Assembly (NCBI RefSeq): GCF_023074185.1
Contig: NZ_JADPKY010000041.1
Span: 36,911-100,910, forward strand
DNA: 64,000 nucleotides
Direction of reading: 5' to 3'
Origin: Bradyrhizobium sp. 132
Lineage (GTDB): Bacteria > Pseudomonadota > Alphaproteobacteria > Rhizobiales > Xanthobacteraceae
Shown here: piece after piece, positions 57,291 through 64,000 of the stretch
Layout: each line of letters starts with the position of its first letter
How positions within the stretch are numbered: the first letter of the stretch is position 1
Program-made: the position numbers and the translations under genes
Notes under the pieces: generated by a model
What the model was told of the DNA's origin: nothing
The model's database searches: none
What the model saw: the letters and a program-made list of their open reading frames with translations, nothing else

Positions 57291-58169
57291 ATGGGACTAC
57301 TTGACGGCAAGGTCGCGCTGATCACCGGCGCGGGCGGGGGGCTCGGTGAGGCCTATGCAAAGCTGTTCGCGCAGGAAGGGGCCTCCGTCGTCGTCAACGA
57401 CCTCGGTGGCCCCCGTGACGGCTCCGGCGCTGACAAATCGATGGCGCAGCTCGTGGTGGATGCGATCAGGGCCGAAGGCGGCAAGGCCGTCGCCAACGGC
57501 GCCGACATCTCCACGATGGAAGGCGGCCAGTCGCTATTCGACGACGCCATCAAGCATTTTGGCCGCGCCGACATCCTCGTCAACAATGCGGGCATTTTAC
57601 GCGATCAGACCTTCTCCAAGGCCAGCGAGTCCGACTGGGACAAGGTCATCAAAGTGCATCTGAAGGGCACCTTTTGTTGCACCATGCCGGTGTTTCGCTG
57701 GATGCGGGAAAACGGCGGCGGCGTCATCGTCAACACCTCCTCGACCTCCGGCCTGATCGGCAATTTCGGCCAGACCAATTACGGCGCGGCCAAGGGCGGC
57801 ATTTGGGGCCTGTCCAACGTGCTGGCGATCGAGGGCCGGAAATACAACATCCGGATCTGGACGCTCGCGCCGGGCGCGCTGACCCGCATGACCGCAGACC
57901 TGCCCCGCTATAAGGAGAACCCCGGTGCGGCGCTGGGGCCGGACGGCATCGCGCCGGCCGTGCTATACATGGTCAGCGATTTGTCGGGCGATCAGACCGG
58001 CAAGGTGCTGGGCGTATCCGGGCCCCGCGGCGTGCGCGAAATGCGGATGATGGAGATGGACGGCTGGAAACCGCCGCACACGGGGTGGAACGCACGGGAC
58101 ATCGCTGAGCATGCCAAGGAGATCTTCTTCTCCGAGGAGCAGATCAAGATGGGCGCGCGACGGTTTTAG
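57291..58169 (+). CDS. SDR family 3-hydroxyacyl-CoA dehydrogenase-like protein (HSD17B4-like)
   Basis: The 292-residue enzyme has TGAGGGLGE at 13-21, NNAG at 98-101, the catalytic serines TSSTSG near 149-154, and Tyr164/Lys168 in TNYGAAKGG. The segment VVNDLGGPRDGSG is diagnostic for the peroxisomal multifunctional type 2 dehydrogenase branch, which oxidises (R)-3-hydroxyacyl-CoA. It follows the MaoC hydratase in the cluster, giving two successive beta-oxidation steps. Confidence 0.88.
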   Translation: MGLLDGKVALITGAGGGLGEAYAKLFAQEGASVVVNDLGGPRDGSGADKSMAQLVVDAIRAEGGKAVANGADISTMEGGQSLFDDAIKHFGRADILVNNAGILRDQTFSKASESDWDKVIKVHLKGTFCCTMPVFRWMRENGGGVIVNTSSTSGLIGNFGQTNYGAAKGGIWGLSNVLAIEGRKYNIRIWTLAPGALTRMTADLPRYKENPGAALGPDGIAPAVLYMVSDLSGDQTGKVLGVSGPRGVREMRMMEMDGWKPPHTGWNARDIAEHAKEIFFSEEQIKMGARRF

Positions 58170-58234
58170 GCCATGGTCTCCCGGACCCCGCAACGCGCGA
58201 GCCCGGGGATCACGAACAAAGGATACAGGGACTG

Positions 58235-59188
58235 ATGAAACTCACTGCCGACGCCAAGGGCACCTTCGCAATCGCGCCGACGCCGTTCCACGACGACGGC
58301 CGGATCGACGAGCGCTCGATCGACCGCTTGACCGATTTTTACGAGGAGGTCGGCTGCGACGGCGTCACGGTGCTGGGCATCCTTGGTGAGGCGCCGAAGC
58401 TCGATGCCGCAGAGGCCGAGCAGGTGGCGGTGCGCTTCGTCAAGCGTGCCAAGAAGATGCAGGTGATCGTCGGCGTCTCCGCGCCGGGCTTTGCCACCAT
58501 GCGCTCACTTGCCAAAGCCTCGATGGACGCCGGTGCGGCCGGTGTGATGATCGCGCCGCCGCCGTCGCTCCGCACCGACGTCCAGATCGTCGGCTATTAC
58601 AAGCAGGCGGCCGAGGCGATCGGTCCCGACGTGCCCTGGGTACTCCAGGACTATCCGCTGACCTTGACGGTGGTGTTCACCCCCGCCGTGATCCGCAAGA
58701 TCGTCATGGACAATCCAAACTGCGTGATGCTCAAGCACGAGGACTGGCCGGGCCTGGAAAAGATCTCGACGCTGCGCAACTTCCAGAAGGACGGCTCGCT
58801 GCGACCGCTCTCGATCCTCTGCGGCAATGGCGGCACGTTCCTCGATTTCGAGATGGAGCGCGGCGCCGACGGCGCCATGACCGGCTACGCCTTCCCCGAG
58901 CTTCTGATCGACGTCGTGAACCTCTCGAAGGCCGGCAAGCGCGACGCCGCGCATGATCTGTTTGACGCGCATCTGCCGCTGATCCGCTACGAGCAGCAGC
59001 CGGGTGCAGGCCTTGCCGTGCGCAAATACGTGCTGCAGAAGCGCGGCATCATCGCCTCCAGCGCGCAGCGCAAGCCCGCAGCGAGCATCACGCCGGCGGC
59101 AAAGGCAGAGGTCGAGTACCTGCTGTCGCGCGTCGCTCGAATCGACAAGCGCGCCAATCTTGGGCCGCAATCCAGCGCCGCAGGTTAA
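58235..59188 (+). CDS. Dihydrodipicolinate synthase family (class I aldolase) enzyme
   Basis: The 317-residue TIM barrel has the family catalytic pair: Tyr140 in VLQDYPLT and the Schiff-base Lys167 in VMLKHED. The usual GTTGE loop is GILGE. It is not the lysine-pathway DapA by context and should cleave or condense a 2-oxo-acid or its relative. RBS AGGGACTG. It ends five bases before the Nudix gene. Confidence 0.87.
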   Translation: MKLTADAKGTFAIAPTPFHDDGRIDERSIDRLTDFYEEVGCDGVTVLGILGEAPKLDAAEAEQVAVRFVKRAKKMQVIVGVSAPGFATMRSLAKASMDAGAAGVMIAPPPSLRTDVQIVGYYKQAAEAIGPDVPWVLQDYPLTLTVVFTPAVIRKIVMDNPNCVMLKHEDWPGLEKISTLRNFQKDGSLRPLSILCGNGGTFLDFEMERGADGAMTGYAFPELLIDVVNLSKAGKRDAAHDLFDAHLPLIRYEQQPGAGLAVRKYVLQKRGIIASSAQRKPAASITPAAKAEVEYLLSRVARIDKRANLGPQSSAAG

Positions 59189-59193
59189 GTTGA

Positions 59194-59994
59194 ATGGCCG
59201 AGGCCTCAGCATCACGTCCCGCGTCGACGATCCTCCTGCTGCGCGACGGCGCCGCAGCGAAGGAAATCGAAGTCTTTATGATGGTCCGCCATCATCAGAT
59301 CGAGTTCAATTCGGGCGCGCTGGTGTTTCCCGGCGGCAGCGTCGATGCCGGCGATCAGGAGATCGTCAAGCGCTCCGACCTGTATTCGGGCGGCGAGGGC
59401 CTGAGTGAATCGGACCGCGGATTTCGTATCGCCGCGATCCGCGAGACCTTTGAGGAGAGCGGCATTTTGCTGGCACGGTCCAAGGATTCGGGCACGCCTG
59501 TTGACGCCAGGCGCGCCGGCGAGATCGCTGATGCGCATCGCGTCGCGCTCAACGAGCACAAGGTCAGCTTCCTGAGCATTCTGGCCGACAACGGTCTCCA
59601 GCTCGCGCTCGATACGCTCTTGCCTTACGCGCACTGGATCACGCCCGAGGGCATGCCAAAACGTTTCGACACCTGGTTCTTCCTCGCCGCAGCACCGCCC
59701 GACCAGCTCGGCGCGCATGACGGCCGGGAATCGACCGACTCGATCTGGGTCTCGCCGCGCGAGGCGGTTGAGGGCGGCGAGAGCGGCCGCTTCAAGCTGC
59801 CGTTCCCGACCACACGTAATTTGATCCGGCTCGCCAAGCAGTCGAGCGTGAGCGCGGCGCTGGAGCACGCCCGCGGCATGTCCGTCGTGACGGTGATGCC
59901 TGTCATGACCAGGACCGAAACCGGCCGCCAGCTCCGCATCCCCCGCGAGGCCGGCTATGACGGTGAGGTGTTCGAGGTCGGGGCGGTCGGCTAG
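59194..59994 (+). CDS. Nudix hydrolase, NUDT19-like
   Basis: The 266-residue protein has GALVFPGGSVDAGD at 41-54 and the Nudix core RETFEESGIL at 83-92, separated by an insertion as in NUDT19/NUDT7-type enzymes, which cleave coenzyme A or acyl-CoA. Location after an acyl-CoA gene cluster agrees, but substrate is inferred. Five bases from the DHDPS-family gene. Confidence 0.8.
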   Translation: MAEASASRPASTILLLRDGAAAKEIEVFMMVRHHQIEFNSGALVFPGGSVDAGDQEIVKRSDLYSGGEGLSESDRGFRIAAIRETFEESGILLARSKDSGTPVDARRAGEIADAHRVALNEHKVSFLSILADNGLQLALDTLLPYAHWITPEGMPKRFDTWFFLAAAPPDQLGAHDGRESTDSIWVSPREAVEGGESGRFKLPFPTTRNLIRLAKQSSVSAALEHARGMSVVTVMPVMTRTETGRQLRIPREAGYDGEVFEVGAVG

Positions 59995-60074
59995 AACACT
60001 TCGATACACAACGAAGTATTGGCGAGGGCAGGCGCGCTAGTTTCCGTCTCTGACAACGGAACGGAGCGCGCGAC

Positions 60075-60989
60075 ATGGACAACCGGCAGGACAACAACGT
60101 CGCCGTCGAGCTGGCGCTGCTGGTCGCGCTCGCAACGCTCTGGGGCGGCTCCTACACCTTCATCAAGCTCGGCGTTGCCACCATTCCGCCGATCACGCTG
60201 ATCGCAGCGCGCACCACGATTGCGGGCCTGCTGCTGCTCGCGATCATGTGGGCGAGGGGCATCAGGATGCCGACAGACGGCGCGACCTGGCAGCGCTTTG
60301 CCTTCCAGGCCGTGCTCAACAGCGTCATTCCCTGGACGCTGATCGCCTGGGGCGAGCGCCATGTCGACGCGTCGCTCGCGACCATCCTCAACTCGGCCGG
60401 CCCGATCTTCACCTTCCTGCTCACGGCCGTTGTGACCCGTCACGAGGCGACGACCCCGCGAAAGCTGGTCGGCGTGGTCTCCGGCATGGCCGGCATCCTG
60501 TTGATCGTCGGCGTCGATGCGTTCCATGATATCGGCAGCGGTCTCGTCGCGGAGGCAGCGATCGTCGCCGCCACCATCTGTTATGCCTGTGCCGCGATCT
60601 TCGGCCGCAGCTTTAAGGGCCTCGATCCCATGGCGCCCGCGGCCGGCTCGCTGCTGGCGGGGGCGGCTGCACTGATCCCGGCCTCGCTGATCGTCGAACA
60701 GCCCTGGACGCTGTCTCCCTCCCAGAGCTCGGTGCTGGCGCTGCTCGCGCTTGCGACCTTCTCGACCGCCGCGGCCTTCGTGATCTATTTCCGCCTGATC
60801 CAGACCCTGGGCTCGGTCGGCACCACCGCGCAGGCCTATCTCCGCGTGCCCATCGGGGTTGCCATCAGCGTCGCCTTCCTCGGCGAGAGCCTGAGCCGGA
60901 CCGCCTGGATCGGCCTTGCCTGCGTCGTCCTTGGCGTCGCCGCCATGACCATCCCGGCCCGGCGGCCGGCCAGCGTCAAAACGTCATAA
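60075..60989 (+). CDS. EamA/DMT family transporter
   Basis: The 304-residue protein has about ten hydrophobic helices in two EamA repeats (LALLVALATLWGGSYTFIKLGVATIPPITLIAARTTIAGLLL and the later SVLALLALATFSTAAAFVIYFRLIQTLGSVGTTAQAYLRVPIGV). It is likely an inner-membrane metabolite exporter or importer. ATG 60075. No clear functional link to its neighbours. Confidence 0.9.
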   Translation: MDNRQDNNVAVELALLVALATLWGGSYTFIKLGVATIPPITLIAARTTIAGLLLLAIMWARGIRMPTDGATWQRFAFQAVLNSVIPWTLIAWGERHVDASLATILNSAGPIFTFLLTAVVTRHEATTPRKLVGVVSGMAGILLIVGVDAFHDIGSGLVAEAAIVAATICYACAAIFGRSFKGLDPMAPAAGSLLAGAAALIPASLIVEQPWTLSPSQSSVLALLALATFSTAAAFVIYFRLIQTLGSVGTTAQAYLRVPIGVAISVAFLGESLSRTAWIGLACVVLGVAAMTIPARRPASVKTS

Positions 60990-61113
60990 AGCCGGGGCCA
61001 AGAAAGGCGGCGGGGCTGCAATATTAAGGATATTCGGCGGCTGAGGCGTGTTCCCCCGGGGCCGCAATACGTCGTATATTGCGCCTCCAGCAGCCCCGGT
61101 CCTCAAATCACGA

Positions 61114-63801
61114 ATGTCCGCCGAATTGACGCCGACCCCTGAGAAAAAGCGAACATTCTCGCTCTCCATCGGCCAGCTCACCTTCGGCAGCTTCCTTCTG
61201 GTGCTGGCGGTGATCATCGTGACCTCGACCGCGAGCGTGATCGCGATCCGGCACATCGACACGACCTTTGCCGAATTGCAGCGGCTCCAGAGCGTCGGCG
61301 ACCTCGCCGAGGACATCGACCGCCGCATGAACGAGTTGCGGCTCGCCGCGCGCGATTTCGTCACCGACCCCGGCGCCGGCACCCAATTCAAGCAGGTGGG
61401 CGAGGCGGCCTCGACGCTCAGCGACATCCTGAAGAAGACCCGCATCGAGCTTGCGCCCGAGCAGCAGGACATGATCGACGGGGTTACCGAAAGACTTGCG
61501 ACCTATCGCAGCGGCCTGGAGCGGATCTCGACCCTGATTGATCGCCGCGCCCAGCTGCTCGCCGGCCTGCCGCCGCTGCGCGACCAATTCGATGTGGCGG
61601 TCGCGGGCACCGCCGACCGCGAGCTGGCCTCCCGCCTGTCGGAGGCGCAGAGCCGGATCGCGCTCGGACTGCTCGCGCGCAATCCGTCCGCGGCCGAGCA
61701 GGCGGCGCAGAGCATGCGGGCGATGGACATCGGCGATGCCAGGCTGAAGTCGTCCGTCAATAATTATGCCGGCGCCATCATCGCGGTCGCGGTCCGGGAA
61801 CGGCAGATCGCCGATATCGATCGCGAGGTGCTGGGAACCGAGGGCCGGCTGATCGGGCGCGTCACCGAATTGCTGCGCGAGGTCAGTGCCCGGCGCGGCC
61901 ACGTGCTGTCGCGCGACTTCGCCCGGACGCTGACGGAGGCGCGCTGGCAGAGTATCGTGCTCGGCACCATCGGCGTGCTGATCGGCATTCTCGCGGCCGG
62001 CTTCGTGGTGCGGCGGACGGTCCGTCCGCTCGCCCAGATCGCACGGTCGATCCGCGCGCTCGCAGCAGGCGAGAAGAACACCTCGATCCCGTCCGCCGAC
62101 GTCGACAACGAGATCGGCGACATCGCCCGCGCGGCCGAAGTGTTCCGCCGCGCGCTGGAGGAGGCCGACACGGCGCGCGAGGCAGCGGTGCGCGCGCTGA
62201 CCGAGCAGCGCCTCGCCGAAGAGAGCTACCGAAAACTGTTCGAGGGCTCGGTCGACGGCATTTACGTGACGACACCGGCCGGTGATCTCCTCAACGCCAA
62301 TCCGGCGCTGGCGCGGATGATGGGCTATGACAGCCCCAAGCAGCTCATCGACAGCATCGACGACATCGCCCACACCATCTACGTCAATCCCGAGGCTCGC
62401 GTCGAATATCAGCGGCTGATGGCCCGCGACGGCATCGTGCGCGAGTTCGAATACCAGGTACGCCAGCGCAGCGGCAACATCCTGTGGCTGTCCGACAGCG
62501 CCACCGGCGTCCCCGACGAGGCGGGCAACATCGTCCGCTACGAAGGCACGCTGCGCGACATCACCGACCAGAAGCGGGCGGAAGACGCCATCGCCGAAGG
62601 ACGGCGCCTGCTCCAGCAGGTCATCGACACCGTGCCGGCAGTGATCAACGTCAAGGACCGCGACCTGCGCTACGTGCTGATGAACCGCTACATGGCCGGC
62701 ATCTTCGGCATCGAGCCCGGCGATGCGCTCGGCCGCACCACGGCGGATCTGATGTCGCGCTACGGTGCAGCCAAGACCGACGAGAACGACAAGCGCGTGC
62801 TCACGCTTCGAAAAGGTCTCGGCTTCTACGAAGAGGAGTACAAGGATTCTTCCGGCCACATGCGGCAATGGCTGGTCAACAAGCTGCCGCTGCTCGATAT
62901 CGAGGGCGAGATCGAGCGGATCGTCACCGTGGCGCTCGACATCGGCGAGCGCAAGCGCGGCGAGCAGGAGATGCGCAAAGCCAAGGAATCCGCCGAGACC
63001 GCGCTGCGCAATCTGCGCGAGACCCAGGCCTCGCTGATAGAGGCGGAAAAGCTGGCGGCGCTCGGGCGCCTCGTCGCCGGCGTCGCCCACGAGGTCAACA
63101 ATCCCGTCGGCATCAGCCTCACGGTTGCCTCCGCGCTGGAGCGCAAGACCGCGATGTTCACCGCCGAGGTCGAGCGCGGCGAGCTGCGCCGCTCTACGCT
63201 CAACGACTTCCTTCACACCAGCCGCGACGCGTCCTCGCAGCTCGTCTCCAATCTCAATCGCGCCGCCGAGCTGATCCAGTCGTTCAAGCAGGTCGCCGCC
63301 GACCGCAACTATTCGGATCAGCGCAGCTTCGATCTCGGTGACCTCACCGAGCAGGTAGTGATGAGTCTGCGGCCCGGCCTGCGCAAGCACAATTTGACGC
63401 TCAATGTCGAATGCCAGCCTGATCTGACCATGAACAGCTATCCCGGGCCGTACGGCCAGGTGCTGACCAATCTGTTTCTCAACGCGGTGGCGCACGCCTT
63501 CCCGGACGGACGGCCGGGGACCATCGACATCCAGGTGCGCGAGTCCGGCAAGGACAATGTCGAGATCACCTTCTCCGACAATGGTTGCGGCATGTCGCTC
63601 GACGTCCGCCGACGTGCATTTGATCCGTTCTTCACGACGCGGCGCGACCAGGGCGGCACCGGACTCGGGCTGCACATCGTCTACAGCATTGTCACGAACC
63701 GGCTCGGCGGACGGCTGGATCTCGATTCCGAGCCGGGCAGCGGCACACGCATCCAGATCATCCTGCCGCGCGTGGCGCCGCTCGAGCAGGCCGCGGAATA
63801 G
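61114..63801 (+). CDS. PAS-domain sensor histidine kinase
   Basis: From ATG 61114 the 895 residues run: transmembrane helix (~18-42), extracytoplasmic helical sensor, second helix (~281-300), HAMP (~300-355), two PAS domains (~370-490 and ~495-620), dimerisation region with the phospho-acceptor His659 (VAGVAHEVNNPVG), and an HATPase domain with GCGMS and GGTGLGL near 847. The kinase core resembles NtrB/FixL-type enzymes (HEVNNP). No response regulator lies within the window. A GTG at 61048 would add 22 residues. Confidence 0.9.
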   Translation: MSAELTPTPEKKRTFSLSIGQLTFGSFLLVLAVIIVTSTASVIAIRHIDTTFAELQRLQSVGDLAEDIDRRMNELRLAARDFVTDPGAGTQFKQVGEAASTLSDILKKTRIELAPEQQDMIDGVTERLATYRSGLERISTLIDRRAQLLAGLPPLRDQFDVAVAGTADRELASRLSEAQSRIALGLLARNPSAAEQAAQSMRAMDIGDARLKSSVNNYAGAIIAVAVRERQIADIDREVLGTEGRLIGRVTELLREVSARRGHVLSRDFARTLTEARWQSIVLGTIGVLIGILAAGFVVRRTVRPLAQIARSIRALAAGEKNTSIPSADVDNEIGDIARAAEVFRRALEEADTAREAAVRALTEQRLAEESYRKLFEGSVDGIYVTTPAGDLLNANPALARMMGYDSPKQLIDSIDDIAHTIYVNPEARVEYQRLMARDGIVREFEYQVRQRSGNILWLSDSATGVPDEAGNIVRYEGTLRDITDQKRAEDAIAEGRRLLQQVIDTVPAVINVKDRDLRYVLMNRYMAGIFGIEPGDALGRTTADLMSRYGAAKTDENDKRVLTLRKGLGFYEEEYKDSSGHMRQWLVNKLPLLDIEGEIERIVTVALDIGERKRGEQEMRKAKESAETALRNLRETQASLIEAEKLAALGRLVAGVAHEVNNPVGISLTVASALERKTAMFTAEVERGELRRSTLNDFLHTSRDASSQLVSNLNRAAELIQSFKQVAADRNYSDQRSFDLGDLTEQVVMSLRPGLRKHNLTLNVECQPDLTMNSYPGPYGQVLTNLFLNAVAHAFPDGRPGTIDIQVRESGKDNVEITFSDNGCGMSLDVRRRAFDPFFTTRRDQGGTGLGLHIVYSIVTNRLGGRLDLDSEPGSGTRIQIILPRVAPLEQAAE

Positions 63802-63804
63802 CTG

Positions 63805-63904
63805 GAGCGTTTTCGGGCGAAGTGGATATCGGTTCGCGAAGAAAACGCTTCAAAACAAAATATGGAGCTTCGGTTCTGATTCAATCAGAACCGATAATGC
63901 CCTA
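63805..63904. repeat. GAGCGTTTTC...GAAAACGCTTC repeat with CGGTTCTGATT palindrome
   Basis: The first hairpin pairs GGAGCGTTTTC with GAAAACGCTTC. A second, perfect one pairs CGGTTCTGATT (63871-63881) with AATCAGAACCG (63883-63893). The element begins three bases after the kinase stop and ends at a CTAG. I recognise this type from rhizobial genomes. Confidence 0.75.
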
Positions 63905-64000
63905 GGGTCTGTTGGGATTCATCTGGAGTTTATCGCGGCCGCGGCCAGATAGATCATTGAAGTGAAGCTCTGGTCGGTCTTGTCGGCGCGCATTGCGATG
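63905..64000 (-). mobile_element. End of an IS5-family insertion sequence (partial)
   Basis: GGGTCTGTTGGGATTCA beginning at 63905 looks like an IS5-type terminal repeat, preceded by CTAG, which is the target used by some IS5 subgroups. The rest of the element lies beyond the window edge, so subgroup, second end and completeness cannot be judged. Confidence 0.7.
63919..63999 (-). CDS. C terminus of IS5-family transposase (partial)
   Basis: Reading leftwards from the window edge gives ...AMRADKTDQSFTSMIYLAAA to an in-frame TGA at 63919-63921. The pattern R-x-DK-x2-x-SF-x-x-xI-x-LAA followed by a short end is the typical IS5/IS427 transposase C terminus. Only 27 codons are visible. Confidence 0.65.
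   Translation of the reverse strand: MAMRADKTDQSFTSMIYLAAAAINSR

Noticed and set aside
61108..63675. 855-codon open frame antisense to the histidine kinase gene
   Set aside because: Same reason: codon-bias shadow without any motif.

Overview
The window is 64 kb of high-GC alphaproteobacterial chromosome, most likely Bradyrhizobium or a close relative in the Nitrobacteraceae. Three things point there: the uninterrupted str-S10-spc-alpha ribosomal block with adk between secY and rpsM and no rpmJ, the sequence character of RpoA and the ribosomal proteins, and several palindromic repeat families that I recognise from Bradyrhizobium intergenic DNA. The species call is from recognition, not from a search. 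No rRNA, tRNA, CRISPR array or complete prophage is visible.

Left edge (1-5.1 kb): the 3' end of a probable flavin oxidase/methyltransferase fusion, an ABC exporter with acidic low-complexity tails, a frameshifted flavoprotein monooxygenase on the minus strand, and a 0.6 kb non-coding leader that must hold the promoter for the ribosomal block.

Ribosomal block (5.1-24.4 kb, all plus strand): rpsL-rpsG-fusA-tuf, rpsJ to rpsC, rplP to rplO, secY-adk, rpsM-rpsK-rpoA-rplQ. Spacing is tight, several genes overlap, and strong hairpins sit in the larger gaps. An intrinsic terminator follows rplQ. Adk carries an unusual Lys/Ala-rich tail resembling histone H1.

Accessory and housekeeping region (24.5-50.4 kb): short operons on both strands. 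These include an SDR enzyme, a quinone-oxidoreductase-like enzyme divergent from an HxlR regulator, a porin, a DegP-like protease coupled to rarA, a pseudouridine synthase, an ATP12 assembly factor, and a FliK-like/FlhB-C-like pair. Further along are a class D beta-lactamase with a Tat-like signal, an acyl-CoA carboxylase beta subunit, a Fic toxin with its small antitoxin, and several small exported or membrane proteins. The stretch ends with an alpha/beta hydrolase, an ArsR regulator, NIPSNAP, ABM and PEP-mutase-family enzymes, a TRIC channel and a triheme cytochrome c.

Catabolic cluster (50.6-60.0 kb): a giant indolepyruvate ferredoxin oxidoreductase is followed on the same strand by a thiolase, a DUF35 zinc-ribbon partner, a MaoC dehydratase, an HSD17B4-like SDR, a DHDPS-family enzyme and a Nudix hydrolase. 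Together they look like a route that makes and then shortens or thiolyses acyl-CoAs. Three unrelated palindromic repeats occupy the gaps inside this cluster. An EamA transporter, an orphan hybrid-free PAS histidine kinase, a palindromic repeat and the end of an IS5-type insertion sequence close the window.

Two genes (minus strand near 3.84 kb and 33.78 kb) are each broken by what looks like loss of one G/C base, so either recent decay or assembly error should be considered.
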